Shown here: piece by piece, positions 7,848 through 15,916 of the stretch
Numbering within the stretch: position 1 is the stretch's first letter
Layout: each line of letters begins with the position of its first letter
Assembly (NCBI GenBank): GCA_947305795.1
Contig: CAMZEK010000006.1
Span: 1 to 64,000 of the forward strand
Direction: 5' to 3'
Source: an uncultured Bacteroidales bacterium
GTDB taxonomy: Bacteria > Bacteroidota > Bacteroidia > Bacteroidales > F082
DNA: 64,000 nucleotides
Made by a program: the position numbers and the translations under genes
Notes under the pieces: generated by a model
Databases searched by the model: none
What the model saw: the letters and a program-made list of their open reading frames with translations, nothing else
Told to the model about the DNA's origin: nothing

Positions 7848-8960
7848 ATGAGCGAAAAATTTGAGAACCAAAAAGAACAATTAGTTTCTTTGAAACACGA
7901 AATCAGCCTGTTACATCAGCAAATCAATTACCTTTTGAGGAACGAAAAAGCCCTTGAACTGCTCGATTTGGACGTGTTGATGAACCGCACACACGTCATC
8001 TACGACCTGCTTTGTGGCATTAATCTGGGTGAAAACGACGAGGATCAGGACATGGAAATCGACCCCGAAGCTTTGGCAGGACTGTTCGGTGTGTCGATGC
8101 AAGACGAAGAGCAGCCTGAACCATCGGACGAAGAGCAATTGGAGCGGCCTGAAGAAATGCAAACTGAAGAACAAGAAGCTGAACAGGAACCAGTGGAAAC
8201 TGCTGAAAATCAAGAGGAAGAAATGGTTTCGGATTCGGATGAACCTATCGAAATTGCCGAAGACGAGCCAGTGGAGGAGGTGCCAATTTTGGATGCCATC
8301 GTAGAAGAAGAGCCTGTTTCTGAAATGACGGAAGTGGAGACGGTGGAAGAAGAAACAATTCAGCAAATCAAAGAGAAACAGGAAGATACGACAGAAATCC
8401 AGCCTACGGAAACACTTACGGGCGATGAATTTGGATTCTTCTTCCGCTTCGAGGATACATCCCCGACCGAGCAGCAAGAAACAGAGGAAAAGGTTGAGGA
8501 ACCTGTTCTCGTGGACGACAAACTCGTGCATTTCGTGAGTGAAGTGCCCGAGGAGGAGATTCCTGAGCGTGACCGCGTGGATGGAGAGCATCTGGTGCAG
8601 GACAATCCTTTCGAAATGCCCAAGATGGAAAACGAAGATGCTGAATTTGAGTTGACTATGCCCGAAACCTTGGGTGAAAAGATGATTCAGGAGGACCATT
8701 CCTTGGCGGCCAAGTTGCAGCAAAATCCAGTCAGGGATTTGAAATCGGTTATCGGAATCAACGACAAGTTTTTGTTTGTCAATGAGTTGTTTGGAGGAAG
8801 CATGGAGAAATACAACAAGTCTATCGAAAACCTCAACGACCTGAAGACCTTGAACGGCGCGATGATTTACCTCAATGAGCTGAAGATAGAACTGCAGTGG
8901 AACAGCAGCAACGAGGCTTACCGCAAACTCTCCGAATTGGTGAGAAGAAAGTTTGAATAA
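7848..8960 (+). CDS. Hypothetical protein with acidic linker and conserved C-terminal domain
   Basis: A 370-residue soluble protein with three parts: an N-terminal coiled-coil-like segment (QLVSLKHEISLLHQQINYLL), a long linker of about 200 residues very rich in Glu and Asp and probably disordered, and a conserved-looking C-terminal module of about 75 residues (IGINDKFLFVNELFGG, then a Trp and a basic RRKFE end). I recognise the C-terminal module as recurring in Bacteroidetes hypothetical proteins but know no function. ATG 7848 was preferred over 7806. rsmI begins seven bases after its stop, so they are probably co-transcribed. Confidence 0.7.
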   Translation: MSEKFENQKEQLVSLKHEISLLHQQINYLLRNEKALELLDLDVLMNRTHVIYDLLCGINLGENDEDQDMEIDPEALAGLFGVSMQDEEQPEPSDEEQLERPEEMQTEEQEAEQEPVETAENQEEEMVSDSDEPIEIAEDEPVEEVPILDAIVEEEPVSEMTEVETVEEETIQQIKEKQEDTTEIQPTETLTGDEFGFFFRFEDTSPTEQQETEEKVEEPVLVDDKLVHFVSEVPEEEIPERDRVDGEHLVQDNPFEMPKMENEDAEFELTMPETLGEKMIQEDHSLAAKLQQNPVRDLKSVIGINDKFLFVNELFGGSMEKYNKSIENLNDLKTLNGAMIYLNELKIELQWNSSNEAYRKLSELVRRKFE

Positions 8961-8967
8961 GCTGGTT

Positions 8968-9675
8968 ATGAGTAAGTTGTATCTTGTACCAACGCCCATC
9001 GGCAACTTGGAGGACATCACGCTCCGTGCCATCCGAATCCTCAAGGAGGTGGATTTGATTCTTGCGGAGGATACGCGCACGTCGGGCAATCTGCTGCGTC
9101 ATCTCGATATTAGCAAGCCCATGACGGCCTTCCATATCCGCAACGAGCATCAGGTGGTGGAGCGCATTGCCGATCGCATCGAGGCGGGTGAGACCATGGC
9201 CTTGGTGACGGATGCAGGCACGCCAGCCATCTCCGACCCAGGTTTCTTGTTGGTGCGCGAGTGTGTAAAACGCAACATTGAAGTGGAGTGTTTGCCCGGC
9301 CCAACGGCTTTTGTTCCAGCCTTGGTCAATTCGGGACTGCCGGCGGAAAAGTTCATTTTTGAGGGTTTTCTGCCACACAAGAAAGGCCGTCAGACCAAGC
9401 TGCAAGCCGTGGCGGAATATCCATACACGACCATCCTCTACGAATCGCCGTTTCGCTTGTTGAAGACCTTGCAGCAATTGGCCGAAGTGTGTGGCGGCGA
9501 GCGGCAGGTCAGCGTTTCACGCGAACTGACCAAGCTGCATGAAGAAAACGTCCGTGGCACTTTGACGGACGTTATCACTTATTTCTCGCAAAAGGAAATC
9601 AAAGGGGAAATCGTTATCGTTCTTGAGGGTAGAGACGGAGTGTGCTGCGTCTCTACAGAAGACGAAGGGAAATAA
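8968..9675 (+). CDS. rsmI: 16S rRNA (cytidine(1402)-2'-O)-methyltransferase
   Basis: A 235-residue SAM-dependent methyltransferase of the tetrapyrrole-methylase fold, which 2'-O-methylates C1402 in the ribosomal decoding centre. The start LYLVPTPIGNLEDITLRA is the family signature, followed by ILAEDTRTSGNLL and LVTDAGTPAISDPG. ATG 8968 gives the usual N-terminus. The last dozen codons (GRDGVCCVSTEDEGK) are not family sequence: they fall in and after a palindrome at 9629-9656 that is also found at other gene ends, so the C-terminus seems to have been extended by that element. The stop abuts the stop of the FMN-binding lipoprotein gene. Confidence 0.95.
   Translation: MSKLYLVPTPIGNLEDITLRAIRILKEVDLILAEDTRTSGNLLRHLDISKPMTAFHIRNEHQVVERIADRIEAGETMALVTDAGTPAISDPGFLLVRECVKRNIEVECLPGPTAFVPALVNSGLPAEKFIFEGFLPHKKGRQTKLQAVAEYPYTTILYESPFRLLKTLQQLAEVCGGERQVSVSRELTKLHEENVRGTLTDVITYFSQKEIKGEIVIVLEGRDGVCCVSTEDEGK
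9629..9656. repeat. Dispersed palindrome, copy 2, inside the rsmI 3' end
   Basis: Arms GTAGAGACG and CGTCTCTAC (9 bp, perfect) around a 10-base centre. It is translated as part of the RsmI C-terminus and lies 20 bases before the stop. Confidence 0.8.
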
Positions 9676-10239
9676 TTACCGTCTTTTCGGCATAAACAGC
9701 TTTTGCCAGAAACTTGGTTTCATTGCGCTATAGTCTTTTTTGAGCTGCCTTTGGTAAGCTTCGAGGCGGACGGTGAGGCTATTTTTCACGCCGTTGGATG
9801 TATAGGTGGCACCACTGATGGCATCCACTGGTTTGGCCAAGGCTTCGTCGACTGTGAGGCCGTCCCAAGCTTGGTAAAGACCTCCAGCAGCCACACGTTC
9901 TGCAAAGCGAGGGGTCTCGTGGTTGTCTTTCAGCACTACATTCTTGATGCAGCCTTTAGCATCCAAGGCTATTAATAAAGGTGTAGGTCCGTTGTAGCCT
10001 TTCACCGGCTCGGAGTAGGGTGCCGACAGCAGCACAGTTCCAATAACATTGCCCTCGGCGTCCTTGACTTGGTAATAAGATGTGTCAATCGTCTGTACCT
10101 CAGTAGCTTCATTGAAATAAGGCTCAACATCCGAAAGCGGAAGAGGAGGGAGTATGACAGGTGGTTTTATGTTGCAACTTCCTAAAGTCAATACGGCGGC
10201 GGACAGCAGTCCGAACATGGTTTTCTGAATGGCGTTCAT
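9676..10239 (-). CDS. FMN-binding domain lipoprotein
   Basis: A 187-residue predicted lipoprotein (signal helix FGLLSAAVLTL, lipobox LGSC) carrying an FMN_bind domain like RnfG/NqrC. Residues near 145-155 read DAISGATYTS, the motif where ApbE attaches FMN through a phosphoester to threonine. It is therefore probably a flavinylated extracytoplasmic electron carrier. No rnf, nqr or apbE gene is nearby, so its partner is unknown. ATG 10239 starts the signal peptide; the longer frame runs through the promoter and a period-7 repeat. Divergent from udk. Confidence 0.85.
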   Translation of the reverse strand: MNAIQKTMFGLLSAAVLTLGSCNIKPPVILPPLPLSDVEPYFNEATEVQTIDTSYYQVKDAEGNVIGTVLLSAPYSEPVKGYNGPTPLLIALDAKGCIKNVVLKDNHETPRFAERVAAGGLYQAWDGLTVDEALAKPVDAISGATYTSNGVKNSLTVRLEAYQRQLKKDYSAMKPSFWQKLFMPKRR

Positions 10240-10263
10240 GGTTGTAGGTGTTGAAAAATCGTG

Positions 10264-10271
10264 CAAAATTA
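10264..10271 (-). promoter_or_regulatory. -7 box (TAATTTTG) of the FMN-binding lipoprotein gene
   Basis: TAATTTTG on the minus strand, 24 bases upstream of ATG 10239. Confidence 0.6.
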
Positions 10272-10277
10272 GGAAAA

Positions 10278-10305
10278 ACTTTCCACTTCCAACTTTCCAT
10301 TTCAA
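10278..10305. repeat. Period-7 tandem array (4 units) between divergent promoters
   Basis: Four 7-bp units: ACTTTCC, ACTTCCA, ACTTTCC, ATTTCAA. The 28-bp tract fills the space between the two divergent -7 boxes and so provides the upstream promoter region of both genes. Confidence 0.7.
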
Positions 10306-10313
10306 CTTTTAAC

Positions 10314-10321
10314 TATTTTTG
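10314..10321 (+). promoter_or_regulatory. -7 box (TATTTTTG) of udk
   Basis: TATTTTTG ends 22 bases before ATG 10344, excluding the longer udk frame that starts at 10248. Confidence 0.65.
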
Positions 10322-10343
10322 TGGCTTCAAAACCATCACGAAC

Positions 10344-10952
10344 ATGTTAGTCATAGGAATCGCAGGCGGATCGGGTTCAGGGAAGACCACCGTTGTAAAA
10401 GAATTGGTCAATCAGTTGCCAAACAATTCAGTATCAGTTATTTCCCAAGATGCTTACTATTACGACAACGGCGACAAGACGCCGGAAGAAAAGAAGCAAA
10501 TCAATTTCGACCACCCTGATGCCATCGAGTGGGACTTGCTCATCGACCACCTCGACCGCCTGAAGAAAGGGGAGACCATCCCCATGCCGATTTACACTTA
10601 CATCACTTGCGCGCGCTCCAAGGAGGTGATTTACGTCCATCCCACGGAGGTCATCATCGTGGAGGGCATCATGGTGTTGACCAACGATGAGCTTCGCAAA
10701 CGCATGGATATCAAGGTGTTCGTCGATACCGACAGTGACGAGCGACTGATGCGCATCATCCGCCGCGACATCGCCGAGCGTGGCCGCACTTGGGAGGACG
10801 TGTTGCGCCATTACCAAACCTTCGTGAAGCCCATGCACCAGCAGTTCATCGAGCCGACCAAGCGTAGCGCCGATATCATTCTGCCGCGTGGCTCCAGCCC
10901 CGTGGTGGTCGACATCCTCGCTTCGAGGATTCGGATGCATTTGGGGAAGTGA
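10344..10952 (+). CDS. udk: Uridine kinase
   Basis: A 202-residue uridine/cytidine kinase that makes UMP or CMP in pyrimidine salvage. The P-loop GIAGGSGSGKTT begins at residue 5, followed by SQDAYYYD, FDHPDAIEWDLL (nucleoside-binding region) and the lid RRDIAERGRTWEDVL. The C-terminus VVDILASRI is typical. ATG 10344 was chosen because the P-loop should start a few residues in and the upstream frame is promoter and repeat sequence. Confidence 0.96.
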   Translation: MLVIGIAGGSGSGKTTVVKELVNQLPNNSVSVISQDAYYYDNGDKTPEEKKQINFDHPDAIEWDLLIDHLDRLKKGETIPMPIYTYITCARSKEVIYVHPTEVIIVEGIMVLTNDELRKRMDIKVFVDTDSDERLMRIIRRDIAERGRTWEDVLRHYQTFVKPMHQQFIEPTKRSADIILPRGSSPVVVDILASRIRMHLGK

Positions 10953-11000
10953 AATCGAAAATTCAATTGCTTTATTTGCCGCTCTTTCACTAAGATTTCG

Positions 11001-11008
11001 TAATTTTG
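11001..11008 (+). promoter_or_regulatory. -7 box (TAATTTTG) of ileS
   Basis: TAATTTTG ends 26 bases before the ileS ATG at 11035. No T-box or other riboswitch fits in the 82-base gap after udk. Confidence 0.65.
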
Positions 11009-11034
11009 CGCCTTAAATTAGAAATCGATAATTT

Positions 11035-14000
11035 ATGGAGAGCAGCTATAAGGAATATAAACAGTTGAATCTCACCGAGATTGCTGATGAAATCCGTCGC
11101 TATTGGGAAGCAAATGACACCTTTCAAAAGAGCCTTGACAACCGCGACAAGGACAATGCCTTCGTGTTTTTTGAAGGTCCACCGAGCGCGAACGGTGTTC
11201 CAGGCATCCACCATGTGATGGCCCGTTCCATTAAGGACGTGGTGTGCCGCTACCAGACTTTGAAAGGCAAGCACGTCGTCCGTAAGGCGGGTTGGGACAC
11301 CCACGGTTTGCCCGTCGAACTTGGCGTGGAAAAGAAACTCGGCATCACCAAGGAAGACATTGGCAAGAAAATCAGCGTGGATGACTACAACCGTGCCTGC
11401 CGAGAGGAGGTGATGAAATACAAGGACCTTTGGGACGACCTTACCCGCAAGATGGGCTACTGGGTCAACCTTGATGACCCTTACATCACCTTTACCAACG
11501 ACTACATCGAGACCTTGTGGTTCTTGCTGAAAGACTTGTATAACAAGGGCTTGCTTTATAAAGGCTACACCATTCAACCTTACTCACCCGCTGCTGGCAC
11601 TGGCCTCAGCTCGCACGAACTGAACATGCCTGGCTGCTATCGCGACGTGAAAGACCTCACTTGTGTTGCCTTGTTCAAGTTGAAAGGCATGGATAACACA
11701 TACGCCATCGCTTGGACAACCACGCCTTGGACCTTACCGAGCAATACCGCCCTTTGCGTTGGCCCGAACATTGATTATGTGACGCTCAAAACAGTGCATC
11801 CTTATACCGAACAGCCTTGCCAAATCATCATGGCCAAAGCCTTGATCGAGACGATGTTCAAGGAAGCACCTGAAATTGTCAGTGAGTGCAAGGGTACCGA
11901 CCTCGTTGGCATTGAATATGAGCAGCTGATTCCGTGGGTCAACCCAGGCGAGGGTGCTTTCCGCATCATTTCCGGTGACTATGTGACTACCGAGGATGGT
12001 ACGGGTATCGTCCACATCGCCCCGACCTTCGGCGCCGACGATAAGCGTGTGGCCGCCGCTGCTGGCATCCCGCCCTTGCAGATGATTGACAAGGACGGCA
12101 AGCCGCAGCCTATGGTCGACCGCACCGGCAAGTTCTTCCGCATAGAAGACCTCGACCCCGATTTTGTGAAGAACTGCATGGACGTGGAGGCCTATCGTCC
12201 CTATGCCGGACAATTCGTGAAGAACGCCTACGATCCCAACAAGACCGAGAAGGACAAGTCGCTTGACGTCGACATCGTAGTCATGTTGAAGGAAGAAGGC
12301 AAACTCTTCAAGAGCGAAAAACACACGCACAACTACCCGCACTGCTGGCGCACCGACAAACCTGTGCTCTACTATCCTCTCGATAGCTGGTTTATTAAGA
12401 CCACGGCCTTGAAAGACCGTATGATTGAGCTCAACATGACCATCAACTGGAAGCCTGAAGCCACTGGTAGCGGTCGTTTCGGCAACTGGTTGGAAAACCT
12501 CGTCGACTGGAACCTCTCGCGTTCGCGCTACTGGGGCACACCGCTTCCCATCTGGCGCACCGAAGACGGCAAGGAAGAGATTTGCATCGGTAGCGTGGAA
12601 GAACTTCGTAACGAAATTGAGAAGTCCATCAAAGCAGGATTCATGACAGAAAATCCTTACGCTTCAGATGATTACACCAAGTTCGACTTGCATCGCCCTT
12701 ATATCGATGGCGTTGTCCTTTGCTCCGCAAGTGGCAAGAAGATGTTCCGTGAGCCTGACCTCATCGATGTGTGGTTCGACAGCGGTGCCATGCCTTACGC
12801 CCAATACCACTACATGGGCAAGCCAGGCCAGTTAGGCAAAGACGTGTTTCCGGCAGACTTCATCGCCGAAGGCGTTGACCAGACCCGTGGTTGGTTCTTC
12901 ACGCTTCACGCCATCGCCACGATGTGTTTCGATAGCGTGGCTTATAAGAACGTGATTTCCAATGGCTTGGTGCTCGACAAGAATGGCAATAAGATGTCCA
13001 AGCGTTTGGGCAATGCCGTCGACCCGTTTGGTGCCATCCAGACTTACGGTGCCGATGCCGTGCGTTGGTACATGATTACCAACTCGCAGCCTTGGGACAA
13101 CCTGAAGTTTGACGAGGCTGGCGTGGATGAGGTGCGCCGCAAGTTCTTCGGAACGCTGTATAACACCTACGCTTTCTTTGCCTTGTACGCCAACATCGAC
13201 AATTTCTTCTACAAAGGAAAAGACCTTGATATCAATGAGCGTCCTGAAATCGACCGTTGGATTCTATCAGAACTCAACTCCTTGATTCTCAATGTTGACG
13301 AAGCCTACGGCAGTTATGAACCCACCCGTGCGGGTCGTGCCATCGCCGAGTTCGTCGACGCTCATTTGAGCAACTGGTTCGTGCGACTCTCACGCCGCCG
13401 TTTCTGGAGGAGCGAGGACAATTTGGACAAGCTGTCGGCCTATCAGACCCTTTACACCTGTCTTGAGACCGTGGCTCGCCTTATGTCGCCCATCGCGCCG
13501 TTCTTCAGCGAACAGCTCTACCGTGACCTGAACAACGTCACAGGCCGCAACAAGGCCGAGTCCGTCCACCTGACCGACTTCCCCGTAGCTGACAAATCGT
13601 TCATCGACAAGGCATTGGAGGAGCGCATGGAAGCCGCACAACTCATCTCTTCATTGGTGCTCTCGCTGCGCAAGAAAGCCAATATCCGCGTGCGTCAGCC
13701 CCTGTCGAAGGTTATGATTCCCGTTGCGAACGAGGAAATGAAGACGCAAATCGAAAAGGTGTCGCACCTCATCAAGAGCGAGGTCAACATCAAGGAAATC
13801 GAATTCCTTTCGCCCGACAACAACATCTTGGTGAAGAACGTGAAGCCCAACTTCAAGACCTTGGGCAAGAAGTACGGCAAGCAGATGAAGCAAATCCAGG
13901 CCTACTTTGCCAACATGAGTCAGGAGGAAATTCACCAATTCGAAAAGAATAACGGTACCCATTTGAACGTGGATGGCGTTGACGTCGAGCTGACCCTCGA

Positions 14001-14352
14001 AGACGCCCTGATTTCGACGCAGGACATCCCAGGTTGGGCCGTCACTTCACAAGATGATCTCACCGTGGCTCTTGATATGACCATCACCGATGAACTGCTG
14101 CAGGAAGGCCTTGCCCGCGAAATCGTGAACCGTGTGCAGAACCTCCGCAAGACGTGTGGTTTTGAGGTCACCGACCGCATCGAACTCATCATTGAGAAGA
14201 ACGACAAAATCAATACCGCTATCGAGCAATTCGGCGATTACATCTGTGCTGAGACTTTGGCCACCATTACTCAGGTGGAGGCTTTGGAGGGCGTTGAGGC
14301 CGAGGAACTCGTTGAGGGTGTAAATGTTAAGTTAAAAATACAAAAGAAATAA
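11035..14352 (+). CDS. ileS: Isoleucyl-tRNA synthetase, type-2-like, with GIHH signature
   Basis: A 1105-residue class I synthetase charging tRNA-Ile. The Rossmann core starts with FFEGPPSANGVPGIHHVMAR, the editing domain contains the WTTTPWTLPSNTALCV motif, and KMSKR lies near residues 653-657. There is no C-terminal zinc finger, unlike the E. coli enzyme. Together these point to the eukaryote-like IleRS2 group. Residues 57-60 read G-I-H-H where the class I signature is H-x-G-H, i.e. the first and third residues are swapped. In IleRS2 enzymes this altered motif has been tied to very high mupirocin resistance. A hairpin follows the stop. Confidence 0.96.
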   Translation: MESSYKEYKQLNLTEIADEIRRYWEANDTFQKSLDNRDKDNAFVFFEGPPSANGVPGIHHVMARSIKDVVCRYQTLKGKHVVRKAGWDTHGLPVELGVEKKLGITKEDIGKKISVDDYNRACREEVMKYKDLWDDLTRKMGYWVNLDDPYITFTNDYIETLWFLLKDLYNKGLLYKGYTIQPYSPAAGTGLSSHELNMPGCYRDVKDLTCVALFKLKGMDNTYAIAWTTTPWTLPSNTALCVGPNIDYVTLKTVHPYTEQPCQIIMAKALIETMFKEAPEIVSECKGTDLVGIEYEQLIPWVNPGEGAFRIISGDYVTTEDGTGIVHIAPTFGADDKRVAAAAGIPPLQMIDKDGKPQPMVDRTGKFFRIEDLDPDFVKNCMDVEAYRPYAGQFVKNAYDPNKTEKDKSLDVDIVVMLKEEGKLFKSEKHTHNYPHCWRTDKPVLYYPLDSWFIKTTALKDRMIELNMTINWKPEATGSGRFGNWLENLVDWNLSRSRYWGTPLPIWRTEDGKEEICIGSVEELRNEIEKSIKAGFMTENPYASDDYTKFDLHRPYIDGVVLCSASGKKMFREPDLIDVWFDSGAMPYAQYHYMGKPGQLGKDVFPADFIAEGVDQTRGWFFTLHAIATMCFDSVAYKNVISNGLVLDKNGNKMSKRLGNAVDPFGAIQTYGADAVRWYMITNSQPWDNLKFDEAGVDEVRRKFFGTLYNTYAFFALYANIDNFFYKGKDLDINERPEIDRWILSELNSLILNVDEAYGSYEPTRAGRAIAEFVDAHLSNWFVRLSRRRFWRSEDNLDKLSAYQTLYTCLETVARLMSPIAPFFSEQLYRDLNNVTGRNKAESVHLTDFPVADKSFIDKALEERMEAAQLISSLVLSLRKKANIRVRQPLSKVMIPVANEEMKTQIEKVSHLIKSEVNIKEIEFLSPDNNILVKNVKPNFKTLGKKYGKQMKQIQAYFANMSQEEIHQFEKNNGTHLNVDGVDVELTLEDALISTQDIPGWAVTSQDDLTVALDMTITDELLQEGLAREIVNRVQNLRKTCGFEVTDRIELIIEKNDKINTAIEQFGDYICAETLATITQVEALEGVEAEELVEGVNVKLKIQKK

Positions 14353-14355
14353 TCG

Positions 14356-14383
14356 TAGGGGCGAATTCACGTGTCCGCCCCTA
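14356..14383. repeat. Hairpin after ileS (TAGGGGCG ... CGCCCCTA)
   Basis: Arms TAGGGGCG and CGCCCCTA (8 bp) begin three bases after the ileS stop. There is no T-run, so it may be a transcript 3'-end stabiliser or a dispersed REP-like element rather than a classic terminator. Confidence 0.7.
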
Positions 14384-14399
14384 TTAAAATAGTACGACC

Positions 14400-14783
14400 A
14401 TGGAAAAGAAAGACCCCCAAGTGCGCTATTCGGATGAAGACCTTGAAGAGTTCAAGGCCTTGATTCTTGAGAAATTGGAACAAGCGCACGCCAGTTTGGA
14501 GACCTTGCAGGCCAACCTTTCTGGCGGAGAACATAGCACTGACGACACAGCCCCGACTTTCAAAGTATTGGAAGACGGTTACGCTGTGGCACAAAAGGAA
14601 GAAAACGCCAAACTTGTGGCCCGTCAGGAGAAGTATATCCACAACCTCGAGCTCGCCCTTATGCGCATCGAGAACAAGACCTACGGCATCTGCTGCGAGA
14701 CGGGCAGACTCATTCCCAAGGAAAGACTGCGCTGTGTGCCCATCACTACGCGTTGCCTTGATGCCAAACTGAAGAAACGGTGA
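14400..14783 (+). CDS. TraR/DksA family zinc-finger-like regulator
   Basis: A 127-residue protein with an N-terminal helical region and a C-terminal DksA-like finger (YGICCETGRLIPKERLRC, then TTRCLDAK). DksA-type proteins bind the RNA polymerase secondary channel and modulate rRNA and other promoters with ppGpp. The finger departs from the classic CxxC...CxxC: cysteines are at ICC, RC and RC. The GRLIPKERL core is well kept, as in short Bacteroidetes members. lspA starts with GTG overlapping this stop (GTGA), so the two are translationally coupled. Confidence 0.88.
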   Translation: MEKKDPQVRYSDEDLEEFKALILEKLEQAHASLETLQANLSGGEHSTDDTAPTFKVLEDGYAVAQKEENAKLVARQEKYIHNLELALMRIENKTYGICCETGRLIPKERLRCVPITTRCLDAKLKKR

Positions 14784-15418
14784 AAAAGGCCAGCAATCAC
14801 GGCCTGATGTGGTCGTTTGTGGTGATGTTCATCGTCCTGCTCCTTGACCAAATCCTCAAAATTTGGGTCAAGACACACATGACTTTGGGCGCGGAGATTC
14901 CCGTCATGGGGAACTGGTTCAAGCTCTTGTTCATCGAGAACGAGGGCATGGCCTTCGGTTGGATGGGCGGTGGTGGTGTCATGAAGCTGATTTTGAGCTT
15001 GTTCCGTATTGTGGCGGTCATCGCGTTGTTCATCATCATCTTTCGTTTGACGAGGAAAAACACCAAGTTCGGCGTGATATTTGGCCTCGCTCTCATCACT
15101 GCGGGCGCGATGGGCAACATCATCGATTGCGTGTTTTACGGGCGCATTTTCAGCGAAAGCACCTATCAGCAAGTAGCCACCTTGTTCCCTGATGGCGGCG
15201 GTTATGCTAGTTGGCTGCACGGGCGCGTGGTTGACATGCTTTATTTCCCCGTCATTGACGTGGCCAAGGAAAACGCCTCATGGCTGCCGAATTTCCTCAT
15301 CGGCCCCGACGGACATTTCATCTTCTTCCGTCCCATCTTCAACCTCGCCGATGCAGCCATCACTATAGGCGTGTTCTATATGCTGATTTTCCAGTGGAAG
15401 TGGCTGAAAAACTTGTAA
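14780..15418 (+). CDS. lspA: Lipoprotein signal peptidase (SPase II)
   Basis: A 212-residue inner-membrane aspartyl protease that removes signal peptides from diacylglyceryl-modified prolipoproteins. The four helices and both catalytic aspartates are present: D near 116 in GNIIDCVFYGR and D near 190 in FNLADAAITIG. The protein is longer than E. coli LspA (164) owing to an insertion between these motifs, as usual in Bacteroidetes. The GTG start at 14780 overlaps the upstream stop; an internal ATG at codon 10 is a weaker alternative. It serves the many lipoproteins in this window. Confidence 0.95.
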   Translation: MKKASNHGLMWSFVVMFIVLLLDQILKIWVKTHMTLGAEIPVMGNWFKLLFIENEGMAFGWMGGGGVMKLILSLFRIVAVIALFIIIFRLTRKNTKFGVIFGLALITAGAMGNIIDCVFYGRIFSESTYQQVATLFPDGGGYASWLHGRVVDMLYFPVIDVAKENASWLPNFLIGPDGHFIFFRPIFNLADAAITIGVFYMLIFQWKWLKNL

Positions 15419-15420
15419 TT

Positions 15421-15900
15421 ATGCCCAAATTTCAAATCCGTCCAGCCAAGCCTAACGAAGCCGGTTTGATTCTTGAATTCATCAAGAAACTTGCCGCTTA
15501 CGAGAAATGCTCCGATGAAGTTGTTGCCGATGAAGCTACGATTTACCACTCCATTTTCGTGGAAAAGGCCGCTGAGGTCGTTTTTGCCGAAGAAGAGGGC
15601 ATTGTCATTGGCTTTGCGCTGTTTTTCTATAACTTTTCGACCTTTGTGGGGCGAAAAGGCCTTTATTTGGAAGACCTGTTCATCATCCCCGAAAAGCGCG
15701 GTTTGGGCTACGGCAAGGCCATTCTGAAATACCTCGCCAATATTGCCGTGGAGCGCAATTGCGGTCGCATGGAGTGGATTTGCCTCGATTGGAATGCGCC
15801 TTCATTGGCTTTCTATCGTTCCATTGGCGCGGTGCCTTTGGACGAGTGGACGGTGCAACGCATGACGGAAGGCGTCATGAAACAGTTTGCGGCGCAATAG
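15421..15900 (+). CDS. GNAT family N-acetyltransferase
   Basis: A 159-residue single-domain GNAT enzyme. The beginning FQIRPAKPNEAGLILEFIKKLAAYEK is like the diamine/spermidine acetyltransferase (SSAT-like) subgroup, with the LYLEDLFIIPEKRGLGYGKA acetyl-CoA loop near residues 80-100 and the WNAPSLAFYRSIGA motif near 123-136. The true substrate is unknown; small amines or thialysine are candidates from the family. The start ATG lies two bases after the lspA stop, so it is in the dksA-like/lspA operon. Confidence 0.88.
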   Translation: MPKFQIRPAKPNEAGLILEFIKKLAAYEKCSDEVVADEATIYHSIFVEKAAEVVFAEEEGIVIGFALFFYNFSTFVGRKGLYLEDLFIIPEKRGLGYGKAILKYLANIAVERNCGRMEWICLDWNAPSLAFYRSIGAVPLDEWTVQRMTEGVMKQFAAQ

Positions 15901-15916
15901 TCTATTTTACAGTAAT

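Noticed and set aside
7911..9089. A 392-codon frame opposite the acidic-linker gene
   Set aside because: Its Phe/Leu/His-rich sequence is the mirror of Glu/Gln codons on the other strand and runs into rsmI.
10248..10343. N-terminal extension of udk
   Set aside because: It crosses the udk -7 box and the period-7 repeat and is translated as repeat-derived sequence; ATG 10344 puts the P-loop at the usual place.
10953..11034. T-box or other leader RNA before ileS
   Set aside because: The promoter box is 27 bases from the start codon, too close for any T-box structure.
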